Assembly: GCF_013391805.1 (NCBI RefSeq)
Contig: NZ_CP058364.1
Location: 1,860,501 to 1,924,500, forward strand
DNA: 64,000 nt
Origin: Galbibacter sp. BG1
GTDB lineage: Bacteria > Bacteroidota > Bacteroidia > Flavobacteriales > Flavobacteriaceae
Direction: 5' to 3'
Shown: positions 1 to 8,429 of the stretch, in pieces
Numbering within the stretch: the stretch's first letter is position 1
How the letters are laid out: each line of letters begins with the position of its first letter
Program-made: the position numbers and the translations under genes
Notes under the pieces: generated by a model
Database searches by the model: none
Told to the model about the DNA's origin: nothing
What the model saw: only the letters and a program-made list of their open reading frames with translations

Positions 1-117
1 TAGCGCTGTCATATGGCATAAACACATTATGATATAGTTAACCATTTTTGTAGATTTGTTTTGCTATTTTACGCAGCAGCTGAATAGAAGTTTGGCTTCA
101 GAAAACAAAAAACCTAC

Positions 118-654
118 ATGGGAAAAGAAAAAGTTATCTTGGTTGATAATAACGACCGGCAAATTGGATTAATGGAAAAAATAGAGGCACATGAAAAAGC
201 TTTGCTGCACAGGGCATTTTCGGTGTTTGTTTTTAATGATGCTGGAGAAACCATGATTCAACAAAGGGCAGCACACAAATACCATTCCCCTGGATTGTGG
301 ACCAATACCTGTTGCAGTCACCAAAGGGAAGGGGAAAGCAATATAGAAGCAGGGAAGAGACGGTTACAGGAAGAAATGGGGTTTAGCACCGAATTGGAAG
401 AAGTGCTTTCTTTTATATATCACGCACCCTTCGATAATGGACTCACCGAACACGAATACGACCATATTTTGGTGGGTAAATTTAACGGGACGCCTCACAT
501 CAATCCAGATGAGGTAGCCTCTTGGAAATGGATGTCTTTAAAAGATATTCAAGAAGACATGAAGGTAAATCCAGATTTGTACACTGCATGGTTTAAAATA
601 ATCTTCGAAAAATTCTACGCACATATCGAAGAGCAATCATCTACCGTATTATGA
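118..654 (+). CDS. idi: Isopentenyl-diphosphate delta-isomerase, type 1
   Basis: Interconverts IPP and DMAPP for isoprenoids such as carotenoids and quinones. The 178-residue protein is a full-length type 1 (Nudix-fold) isomerase. The active-site cysteine lies in TNTCCSH (Cys65/66) and the acidic pair in TEHEYDH (Glu111, Glu113); the degenerate Nudix helix RRLQEEMG follows Cys66. The ATG at 118 is the first start after upstream stops. The stop overlaps the next ORF by 4 nt (ATGA), so the two are probably translationally coupled. In flavobacteria this gene often sits beside carotenoid genes, which would lie left of the window. Family assignment is confident; the carotenoid link is inference. 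Confidence 0.96.
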   Translation: MGKEKVILVDNNDRQIGLMEKIEAHEKALLHRAFSVFVFNDAGETMIQQRAAHKYHSPGLWTNTCCSHQREGESNIEAGKRRLQEEMGFSTELEEVLSFIYHAPFDNGLTEHEYDHILVGKFNGTPHINPDEVASWKWMSLKDIQEDMKVNPDLYTAWFKIIFEKFYAHIEEQSSTVL

Positions 655-1058
655 AATTAAAAGTAAGCAGGAAAGCACATTTTAATGCGGCACATCGATT
701 GTTTCGCAAAGATTGGGATGATGATAAAAACAAAAAAGTTTTTGGCAAGTGCAGTAATCCGCACTTTCACGGGCATAACTACGATCTTATTTTAAGTGTT
801 ACAGGTAAAATTGATCCCGAAACCGGATTTGTAATCGATTTGAGCGTTTTAAAAGAGCTTATTCAAATAGAGGTAGAAGATTACTTAGATCATAAAAATT
901 TAAATGTAGAGATCGAAGAATTTAAAAATTTAAATCCAACTGTAGAGAACATAGCTGTGGTTATTTATAACCGGTTGAAACCGTCTTTAGAAAACTTCGA
1001 TTTGGAAGTAAAGCTCTACGAGACTCCAAGGAATTTTGTTACCTATAATGGAGAATAG
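651..1058 (+). CDS. 6-pyruvoyl-tetrahydropterin synthase family protein (PTPS/QueD)
   Basis: Zinc enzyme of the T-fold family acting on 7,8-dihydroneopterin triphosphate. The 135-residue protein keeps zinc ligands His15 (FNAAHR) and His40/His42 (FHGHNY), catalytic Cys34 (GKCSNP), the Asp80-His81 dyad (LDHKNL) and Glu124 (YETP). From FGKC onward the motifs and spacing resemble animal PTPS as I remember it (GKCxNP, HGHNY, IDPxTG, LDHKNL) more than short QueD proteins. The product could therefore be 6-pyruvoyl-tetrahydropterin or the queuosine precursor 6-carboxytetrahydropterin; sequence alone does not decide. It overlaps idi by 4 nt. Family is sure, exact reaction is not, so no symbol is given. 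Confidence 0.9.
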   Translation: MKLKVSRKAHFNAAHRLFRKDWDDDKNKKVFGKCSNPHFHGHNYDLILSVTGKIDPETGFVIDLSVLKELIQIEVEDYLDHKNLNVEIEEFKNLNPTVENIAVVIYNRLKPSLENFDLEVKLYETPRNFVTYNGE

Positions 1059-1101
1059 CTAAGCAACTCATAACTCAGTAAAAAAATATAAATAACCAAG
1101 A

Positions 1102-2070
1102 ATGAAACCGTATCCAATTAAATTTACCCCGATTTTTAAAGAGTATCTCTGGGGAGGAACCAAACTCAAAGAAGTATTAGATAAAAATGTAACTACAGAA
1201 ACAGCCTCCGAGAGTTGGGAGTTGTCTGGTGTAGAAGGCAATGTATCCGTAGCTAATAATGGGGATTTAAAAGGGAAAAGCCTACAGGAGCTTATAGATG
1301 CATATCCTGAAGATTTATTGGGGAAAGGTGTTTTTAATCGCTTCGGAAATAAATTTCCAATACTCATAAAATTTATCGATGCTAAATTGGATTTATCGGT
1401 GCAGTTGCACCCTAATGATGAATTGGCTAAAGAAAGACACAATTCTTTCGGTAAAACCGAAATGTGGCATGTAATGCAAGCAGATCCCGGTTCTAAATTA
1501 ATAGTTGGTTTTAAGGAGACACTTACTAAAGAGACTTATTTAGAGCATTTAAAAAACGGGAAGCTGTTGGAAATCCTCAATCAAGAAGAGGTTAAGGCTG
1601 GCGATACGTATTTTATAAACACCGGAAAAGTACATGCCATTGGAGCGGGTATTTTGTTGGCGGAAATTCAACAAACTTCTGATGTTACCTATAGAATTTA
1701 CGATTACGATCGAAAAGATAAAGAGGGGAATACGCGGGAGCTCCATACGGAGCAAGCGGTAGATGCGATTGACTATGAAAAGAAAGACGATTATTTGGTA
1801 ACGTATTCCAAAGAGTACAATTCGTCCAACAACATGGTTACTTGCGATTATTTTATTACCAATTACTTAAACGTAGTGGGAACTTTTGTAAAGCAATTGG
1901 TAAATCGCGATTCGTTCACCATTTATATCTGTGTGGATGGAAAAGCACAAATTACAGCTGGCGAAACTACGGAAAGCTTGAACAAAGGCGAGACGATTTT
2001 AATTCCTGCCGTTGCAAACGAGGTGAGTATAAGTGCCAAGGATGCTAAAATTTTAGAGGTTCATATTTAA
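1102..2070 (+). CDS. manA: Mannose-6-phosphate isomerase, class I
   Basis: Cupin-fold zinc enzyme interconverting fructose-6-phosphate and mannose-6-phosphate, feeding GDP-mannose and surface polysaccharide synthesis. The 322-residue length fits the short class I (Bacillus-type) form. The N terminus carries the typical WGG motif (EYLWGGTKL). Metal-site motifs are visible as QLHPND, TEMWHV and TGKVHAIGAG, with a second cupin region near the C terminus (GETILIPA). It lies 43 nt downstream of the PTPS gene in the same direction, so co-transcription is possible. Start ATG at 1102 has no competing upstream start. Confidence 0.93.
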   Translation: MKPYPIKFTPIFKEYLWGGTKLKEVLDKNVTTETASESWELSGVEGNVSVANNGDLKGKSLQELIDAYPEDLLGKGVFNRFGNKFPILIKFIDAKLDLSVQLHPNDELAKERHNSFGKTEMWHVMQADPGSKLIVGFKETLTKETYLEHLKNGKLLEILNQEEVKAGDTYFINTGKVHAIGAGILLAEIQQTSDVTYRIYDYDRKDKEGNTRELHTEQAVDAIDYEKKDDYLVTYSKEYNSSNNMVTCDYFITNYLNVVGTFVKQLVNRDSFTIYICVDGKAQITAGETTESLNKGETILIPAVANEVSISAKDAKILEVHI

Positions 2071-2103
2071 AAATGCACTACTTTTGCTGGCAAAATAATT
2101 AGT

Positions 2104-2379
2104 ATGGCTAGTATAAAAGATTTAAAGAAGGATATCAATTTTGTTTTAGGGGATATTATCGAGGCGGTTTATCTATGGGAAATAAGTACCGATAACAAGA
2201 ATTCTAAAGAAGGAGATAAAATTATTGATGAAGCGATAGCTGTTTTCGACGAGCTTATTGAGAAAGTAAACAATAAAGAGGTTGAAAATAGAAGCGCGCA
2301 CCTGAAGGCGGTTAATAAAGAGTTGGAAGAAAAGGCATCTTCTTTAATAGAAAAGCTTAATAAGCTTCCGGTGTCTTAA
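2104..2379 (+). CDS. Small charged helical protein, function unknown
   Basis: The 91-residue product has no signal peptide or membrane segment. It is rich in Lys, Glu, Asp and Ile/Leu with little Pro or Gly, so it should be almost entirely alpha-helical, possibly a helical hairpin (helices roughly 5-30, 37-62 and 63-88). I do not recognise a catalytic motif. It starts 33 nt after manA, with a TActTTTG box at 2079-2086 that could be a -7 element but lacks a good -33 partner. It ends just before the tRNA-Thr promoter. The open frame and normal codon use support a real gene; no function is assigned. Confidence 0.75.
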   Translation: MASIKDLKKDINFVLGDIIEAVYLWEISTDNKNSKEGDKIIDEAIAVFDELIEKVNNKEVENRSAHLKAVNKELEEKASSLIEKLNKLPVS

Positions 2380-2418
2380 ATGACAATCCACAAAAAATAA
2401 AAATTTCTTTTTAAAAAG

Positions 2419-2449
2419 TTTGCTAAAATAATTTTCAAGATTATATTTG
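2419..2449 (+). promoter_or_regulatory. Promoter of tRNA-Thr
   Basis: TTTG at 2419-2422, a 19 bp spacer and TATATTTG at 2442-2449 match the Bacteroidetes sigma-A consensus exactly. The predicted start lies about 12-14 nt upstream of the tRNA. The same boxes with the same spacing precede the tRNA-Val pair. Confidence 0.78.
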
Positions 2450-2468
2450 CGCACTTTTTAAGGGAATT

Positions 2469-2542
2469 GCCGATGTAGCTCAGCTGGCTAGAGCAGCTGA
2501 TTTGTAATCAGCAGGTCGTGGGTTCGAGTCCCTCTATCGGCT
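2469..2542 (+). tRNA. tRNA-Thr (anticodon TGT)
   Basis: A 74 nt cloverleaf. The acceptor stem GCCGATG pairs with TATCGGC (last pair G-U). The anticodon stem GCTGA/TCAGC closes the loop TTTGTAA with anticodon TGT, reading ACA/ACG-type threonine codons. The T-arm is GTGGG-TTCGAGT-CCCTC. The discriminator is T and no CCA is encoded. A canonical promoter lies upstream and a strong hairpin terminator begins 4 nt downstream. The last 17 nt (from 2526) are repeated three more times downstream. Confidence 0.97.
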
Positions 2543-3044
2543 CTAAAGCCTCTTCACACCGAAGAGGCTTTTTTTATGCACATATTTCAAGAAAATTATT
2601 ATTTAATGAGAGGGACGAGAAGCCTGTCCCGATCGAAAAGAATTGGAGCATCGGGGAGTCCCTCTATCGGCTCTAAAGCCTCTTCATATCGAAGAGGTTT
2701 TTTTATGCACATATTTCAAGAAAATTATTATTTAATGAGAGGGACGAGAAGCCTATCCCGATCGCAAGGAAGTGGAGCATCGGGGAGTCCCTCTATCGGC
2801 TCCAAAGCCTCTTCATATCGAAGAGGCTTTTTTTATGTTCATATTTCAAGAAAGCTATTGTTTAATGAGAGGGACGAGAAGCCTGTCCCGATCGCAGAGA
2901 ATTGGAGCATCGGGGAGTCCCTCTATCGGCTCCAAAGCCTCTTCATATCGAGGAGGCTTTTTTTATATTCATATTTCAAGAAAACTATTGTTTAATGAGA
3001 GGGGCGAGAAGCCTGTCCCGATCGCAGAGAATTGGAGCATCGGG
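2526..3044 (+). repeat. Four tandem ~130 bp repeats derived from the tRNA-Thr 3' end
   Basis: Units run 2526-2655, 2656-2784, 2785-2914 and 2915-3044 (130, 129, 130, 130 bp) and differ at only a few positions each. Every unit starts with the last 17 nt of tRNA-Thr (GAGTCCCTCTATCGGCT). Next come a terminator-type hairpin (AAGCCTCTTC/GAAGAGGC plus T-run), an AT-rich segment and a GC-rich block ending ATCGGG. The first unit contains the real tRNA end. There are no spacers, so it is not a CRISPR. The layout resembles the repeats after E. coli tyrT, where each unit also carries the tRNA 3' end. Whether the RNA is functional is unknown. Confidence 0.93.
2546..2575 (+). terminator. Intrinsic terminator of tRNA-Thr (repeated in each unit)
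   Basis: A 10 bp stem AAGCCTCTTC/GAAGAGGCTT with a 5 nt loop is followed by a run of T. Copies occur at 2676-2704, 2805-2834 and 2935-2964; unit 2 has a G-U pair and unit 4 a T-G wobble, so all four keep the stem. Confidence 0.88.
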
Positions 3045-3130
3045 AAATTGACTTCCATACTTGGTTTATTTTTCAGCTAAACTTTATAAGAAGGTAAACT
3101 CTCATTATCTTTGCCGGTAGATAAAATATC

Positions 3131-4105
3131 ATGGATACAAACGCTATTTTTAATATTCAAACAGCAAACGATTTTCTAGAAACGGCACTTGCCGTTTTTC
3201 GTTTTCAGTATGCAAACAATAGTGTTTATAAAAAGTTTTGTGATCTTTTAGGGAAAACCCCAATGCAGGTGAATACCTTGGAGGACATTCCTTTTTTACC
3301 AATTCAATTTTTTAAATCACATCCTGTTTTAAGTTCGGCGCAGCCAGAAGAAATTTTATTTACCAGTAGCGGTACCACAGGTAATACCACAAGCAAACAT
3401 TATGTAACAGATCTGGAAATCTATAGGAAGAGTTTTAGAAAAGGGTTTTCCTATTTCTACGGAAATGTTGAAGAATATACGATTTTGGCATTGCTTCCCG
3501 CTTATTTGGAGCGAGAGGGATCGTCTCTGATTTACATGGTGAATGATATGATCGATCAATCCAAAATGCCCGAAAGCGGATTTTACCTTCACAACCTCGA
3601 AGAACTTGCCCAGCAATTAAAAGCATTGGAAGCGGCCGGGAGAAAAACTCTTCTTATTGGGGTCTCTTTTGCTTTGTTGGATTTGGTAGAGCAATACGAC
3701 TTTACCCTTAAGAATACAATTGTTATGGAAACTGGAGGAATGAAGGGTAGACGGAAGGAAATGATTCGTGCCGAATTGCATACCGAGCTTAAAAAGGGTT
3801 TTGGGTTGCAACATATACATTCAGAATATGGGATGACAGAGTTGTTGTCGCAGGCTTATTCCAAAGGAAGGGGTGTTTTCGATTGTCCGCCTTGGATGAA
3901 AATACTTATACGCGATCCAGAAGATGCTTTGTCGTTGCTTTCCGATGGCAAATCGGGAGGCGTTAATGTAATCGATCTCGCAAATGTAAATTCGTGCTCG
4001 TTTATCGCTACCCAAGATCTTGGGCGAATTAAAGATAAATCTTTTGAAATTATTGGCCGCTTTGATAATTCAGATATACGCGGATGTAATCTAATGGTTT
4101 TATAA
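3131..4105 (+). CDS. LuxE-family acyl-protein synthetase-like protein
   Basis: Belongs to the LuxE/acyl-adenylate branch of the ANL-like enzymes, which activate a carboxylic acid with ATP or transfer an acyl group. The 324 residues span the usual family length. The N terminus has the typical pattern of aromatic and FLPIQFFKSH motifs. The phosphate-binding loop SSGTTGNTTSKH is at 79-90 and an adenylation-type motif ETGGMKGRR sits near 198-206, followed by HSEYGMTELLSQAY. No luxCDAB genes are nearby, so it should not be read as luminescence. In Bacteroidetes such proteins are widespread and their acyl substrate is unknown to me. It starts 86 nt after the repeat array. Confidence 0.85.
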   Translation: MDTNAIFNIQTANDFLETALAVFRFQYANNSVYKKFCDLLGKTPMQVNTLEDIPFLPIQFFKSHPVLSSAQPEEILFTSSGTTGNTTSKHYVTDLEIYRKSFRKGFSYFYGNVEEYTILALLPAYLEREGSSLIYMVNDMIDQSKMPESGFYLHNLEELAQQLKALEAAGRKTLLIGVSFALLDLVEQYDFTLKNTIVMETGGMKGRRKEMIRAELHTELKKGFGLQHIHSEYGMTELLSQAYSKGRGVFDCPPWMKILIRDPEDALSLLSDGKSGGVNVIDLANVNSCSFIATQDLGRIKDKSFEIIGRFDNSDIRGCNLMVL

Positions 4106-4261
4106 AAAGTTGAAGCATCGTTTTTAGATTTGTTGAAGCTTTAAAGTATGGGTGGCTGGAATTCGTATGTTGTTGTAAAACTTCGTGTGGAATGAATTTT
4201 CCGTTCACATTGTAACTTTCAAACTTACAATAGAATAGAGGGGTGAAAAAAAAAATATAAA

Positions 4262-4295
4262 TTGAGTTATTTTTTCAATTAAAAATATATCTTTG
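4262..4295 (+). promoter_or_regulatory. Promoter of atpD-atpC
   Basis: TTG at 4262-4264, a 23 bp spacer and TATCTTTG at 4288-4295 fit the Bacteroidetes consensus at the upper spacing limit. The leader of roughly 65 nt includes an imperfect hairpin (4302-4331, GAAAAAAG.AT/ATCTTTTTTC). Confidence 0.65.
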
Positions 4296-4363
4296 CAGCG
4301 CGAAAAAAGGATGTGTTAACAATCTTTTTTCAGCAAATAATAAGCTTAACATTAAACACTTAA

Positions 4364-5875
<1,512 letters not shown>

Positions 5876-5903
5876 TTGACGCTTAACGAATAAACGAAGA
5901 GAT

Positions 5904-6182
5904 ATGATTCTTGAAATAGTTACACCAGAAGCAACCCTTTTTAGTGGAGAAGTTACCTCGGTAGCAGTTCCAGGAGTTGATGGTGAATTTCAAATGTTAG
6001 ACAATCACGCGCCCATTGTTTCTCTTTTGGGTAAAGGAAATGTGAAAATCTACGGGGATATTAAAATTGAGAAGGCGTATGCTACTAAATTCTCCAAAGG
6101 GGAAAATGGAGCTACTTTACTTCCAATTACCAGTGGAACTGTAGAAATGAATAATAATAAAGTAATTGTTTTGGCAGACTAA
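5904..6182 (+). CDS. atpC: F1Fo ATP synthase subunit epsilon (short form)
   Basis: Central-stalk subunit coupling rotation to catalysis. At 92 residues it contains only the N-terminal beta-sandwich domain (MILEIVTPE, VPGVDGEFQML, NHAPIVSLL) and lacks the C-terminal two-helix domain that inhibits ATP hydrolysis in E. coli epsilon (about 139 residues). Short forms are usual in Bacteroidetes, so this is probably not a truncation. It lies 28 nt after atpD and is followed by a strong terminator. Confidence 0.95.
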   Translation: MILEIVTPEATLFSGEVTSVAVPGVDGEFQMLDNHAPIVSLLGKGNVKIYGDIKIEKAYATKFSKGENGATLLPITSGTVEMNNNKVIVLAD

Positions 6183-6210
6183 GAACAAAATAATTATTAT
6201 ACATACTATA

Positions 6211-6245
6211 AGAGCGCTACAATTAGTTTTGTAGCGCTTTTTTTA
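6211..6245 (+). terminator. Terminator of atpDC
   Basis: Stem AGCGCTACAA/TTGTAGCGCT with a short loop and eight T ends the atpD-atpC transcript 30 nt after the atpC stop. Confidence 0.9.
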
Positions 6246-6378
6246 TGTTTTGGCCTCGCTACCTGCTTTTATTAATCATTTTTTAATGTGTGCGATTCTT
6301 AGAATACAATAACTTTTTTTAGTTTATTGTTAAAAAAATGTATCTTAGAGTACGTAATTTGTTAATATTTAGCTTGCT

Positions 6379-6816
6379 ATGATTGATGAAAACGAAGTGA
6401 AAATCCCAATATGGTTTTGGATCATTGCAATTTTTGCACTTATTTGGAATTTAATGGGTATAGGTTCTTTTATTGGTTTAATGAGTGCTTCTAAAGATTC
6501 GCTATTGGCATATCCAGATGTGGAGCAAGAGCTCTTTAGGGGATATCCAACGTGGGTGGAAGTGGTGTATGCTGTGGCTACCCTATCTGGGGTGTTGGCT
6601 AGCATAGCGCTCTTGCTAAGGCAACGATGGGCAAAATTATTATTTGGTCTGTCCTTGGTTGCTATTATCATTCAAATGATCTATAATTTAATTGCCATTA
6701 CCTCTCTAGAGATTTTTAGTCCAGAAGCGGTTATTTTGCCAGTATTTATTGTTGCAGCAGCAATATTCTATTTCTATTTTTCCTACTGGAGCATAAAAAA
6801 GGGATGGATTCATTGA
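6379..6816 (+). CDS. Four-TM membrane protein, paralogue A
   Basis: A 145-residue integral membrane protein with hydrophobic segments at about 11-34, 56-78, 85-105 and 113-135. It is homologous to the next gene: both begin with a short polar tail, then PxWFWxIAxxALxWNLMGIG, then a conserved PDVxxE motif, and end in xIKKGWxx. The role is not recognised. No soluble domain is present, so a small transporter-like or stress-related membrane protein is possible but unproven. The start ATG at 6379 is the only reasonable one before the first membrane segment. Confidence 0.85.
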   Translation: MIDENEVKIPIWFWIIAIFALIWNLMGIGSFIGLMSASKDSLLAYPDVEQELFRGYPTWVEVVYAVATLSGVLASIALLLRQRWAKLLFGLSLVAIIIQMIYNLIAITSLEIFSPEAVILPVFIVAAAIFYFYFSYWSIKKGWIH

Positions 6817-6927
6817 GGTTTTCAATAGAGGATATTACGGATGTTTTAATGGCTGTTTGAAATTTCATTTTTACGCCTTGGGATTTTTTTCAGGGACTTT
6901 ATACTATAACCAACTAAATAAATAATT

Positions 6928-7365
6928 ATGGAAAATTCAGTTTCAATCAAGCTGCCGTGGTGGTTTTGGCTTGTAGCTATCTTAGCTTTGCTCTGGAACT
7001 TAATGGGTATTGGCGCTTTTATTTTAGATGTTACTATTTCAGAAGAAACCTTAAGCGCTATGCCAGATGTGCAACGCGAAATGTATGAGAATAATCCCCT
7101 GTGGTCTAAATTAGTTTATGGAACGGCTGTTTTCACAGGTTTTATAGGTGCATTAGGATTGCTTATGAAGAAAAAATGGGCTAAGCCCGTTTTCATTATT
7201 TCCTTAATCGCTATCCTTGTACAAATGGGGTTTAGCCTGTTTGTGTTAAAAACGCCAGATGCCTTCGGACCCATGGCATACATCATACCGGTTATGGTAA
7301 TTTTAATTGCAGCATTTTTGGTTGCTTTTGCCAATAGAGGAATAAAAAAAGGGTGGCTTAGGTAG
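6928..7365 (+). CDS. Four-TM membrane protein, paralogue B
   Basis: Also 145 residues and clearly paralogous to the gene 112 bp upstream (shared NLMGIG, MPDVQREM, KKGW motifs and four membrane segments). The pair arose by tandem duplication, but the copies have diverged strongly, so the event is old and both copies are probably kept by selection. Function unknown. No terminator is obvious between the two, so they may be co-transcribed. Confidence 0.85.
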   Translation: MENSVSIKLPWWFWLVAILALLWNLMGIGAFILDVTISEETLSAMPDVQREMYENNPLWSKLVYGTAVFTGFIGALGLLMKKKWAKPVFIISLIAILVQMGFSLFVLKTPDAFGPMAYIIPVMVILIAAFLVAFANRGIKKGWLR

Positions 7366-7447
7366 TACAGAAAATAGTGTTTTATGGTATTTTTTAGCTA
7401 GATTTATTCTTATAAACAATACCATAATTTAATGGATGGAGCGTACC

Positions 7448-8383
7448 ATGAAAAAAACAGTTCTTATAACTGCTTTACTTATTACATTTTTTTTTAATTC
7501 TGATGCTTTATTCGCCCAAGAAAATTTAGTTTGGGAGTTGAAGCATGAATTACGGGATGAGTTACCATCATCTATAAAAATATATGAAACATTCTCTGCT
7601 TTAAAAGACGGTTCCCCGTTACATGCAATATATGCTGAAGTGGATATCTCGAACCCCAATATAGTTTTAAGTACGGAATACGTAGGAGCTGGAAAACCTT
7701 ATAAAACGCCTCTTCAATTTGCGGAAGAACAACAAGCGAAGGATTATGTAATCGTTAACGGGGGTTATTTTTCAGATACACAATCTGTCAGCTTAATTGT
7801 TAGGGACGGGAAACTGGTAACTCCAGGTGTTCCCATAGTAAGTGGAAAGTATCCTACGAGAGGGGCTTTCGGTATTTCAAAGGCAGGGAAACCTCACATT
7901 ACTTGGACCTATAATTTTGAAGGGGACACTATTACTTACAGTTTTTCAAAACCTAATACGAACTTAAACAAAATGCCTGTAAGAGACTCCAAAGGAGTAA
8001 AAACTTGGAAAATGACGTATGCAATTGGGGCTGGCCCCGTGCTGGTTGAGAATGGGAAGCCACGGGTGTTTGCTGAAGAAGAACACATACACACTAGTAC
8101 TTTTAAAGAAAGGGCGCCCAGAACGGCGGTAGGATATACTTTAGATGATAAAGTAATTCTTATAGTTATAGATGGCAGGCAAAAAGGATTTAGCGAAGGA
8201 GTTTCTTTGCCCGAATTGGCTTCCATTATGGTCGACTTAGGGTGTATTAAAGCCCTCAATTTAGATGGGGGAGGTTCTTCGGCCATGGTTGTTGCCGGTG
8301 CATTGATCTCTTGCCCTTCAGAAGAAGGTGGAATGCAAAGGCCTGTACCTTCTGTGTTTATGGTAAAACAAAAACAGGAGTAA
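7448..8383 (+). CDS. Secreted phosphodiester glycosidase family protein (NAGPA-like)
   Basis: Homologous to the domain that in mammals uncovers mannose-6-phosphate by removing a phosphodiester-linked sugar; bacterial members act on exported glyco-phosphodiesters. About 311 residues from the ATG at 7448. An upstream in-frame ATG at 7436 would add four residues, but MKKTVLITALL makes the better signal peptide, with cleavage near LFAQ. Family motifs are VNGGYF near residue 100, AIGAGPVLVENG and the C-terminal LNLDGGGSSAM. It is a single-domain envelope or secreted enzyme, and its true substrate is unknown. No partner genes are evident. Confidence 0.88.
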   Translation: MKKTVLITALLITFFFNSDALFAQENLVWELKHELRDELPSSIKIYETFSALKDGSPLHAIYAEVDISNPNIVLSTEYVGAGKPYKTPLQFAEEQQAKDYVIVNGGYFSDTQSVSLIVRDGKLVTPGVPIVSGKYPTRGAFGISKAGKPHITWTYNFEGDTITYSFSKPNTNLNKMPVRDSKGVKTWKMTYAIGAGPVLVENGKPRVFAEEEHIHTSTFKERAPRTAVGYTLDDKVILIVIDGRQKGFSEGVSLPELASIMVDLGCIKALNLDGGGSSAMVVAGALISCPSEEGGMQRPVPSVFMVKQKQE

Positions 8384-8429
8384 TGTTTTAAAAAACAGAA
8401 GTCTACTTTTTATGCTTCAGTTGTTTTTG

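Noticed and set aside
1-117. End of an upstream gene at the left edge
   Set aside because: All plus-strand frames close within about 35 bases and no recognisable protein tail is visible.
2526-3044. CRISPR array
   Set aside because: Units are ~130 bp, contiguous, without unique spacers, and start with a tRNA fragment.
2576-3080. Open frames of 139 and 102 residues across the tRNA-Thr repeats
   Set aside because: They only reflect repeats whose length is near a multiple of three, shift frame between units, and contain the tRNA end and terminator hairpins. They resemble the spurious protamine-like ORF of E. coli tyrT.
3131-4105. Bioluminescence gene
   Set aside because: LuxE fold only; no luxCDAB, and the family is common in dark bacteria.
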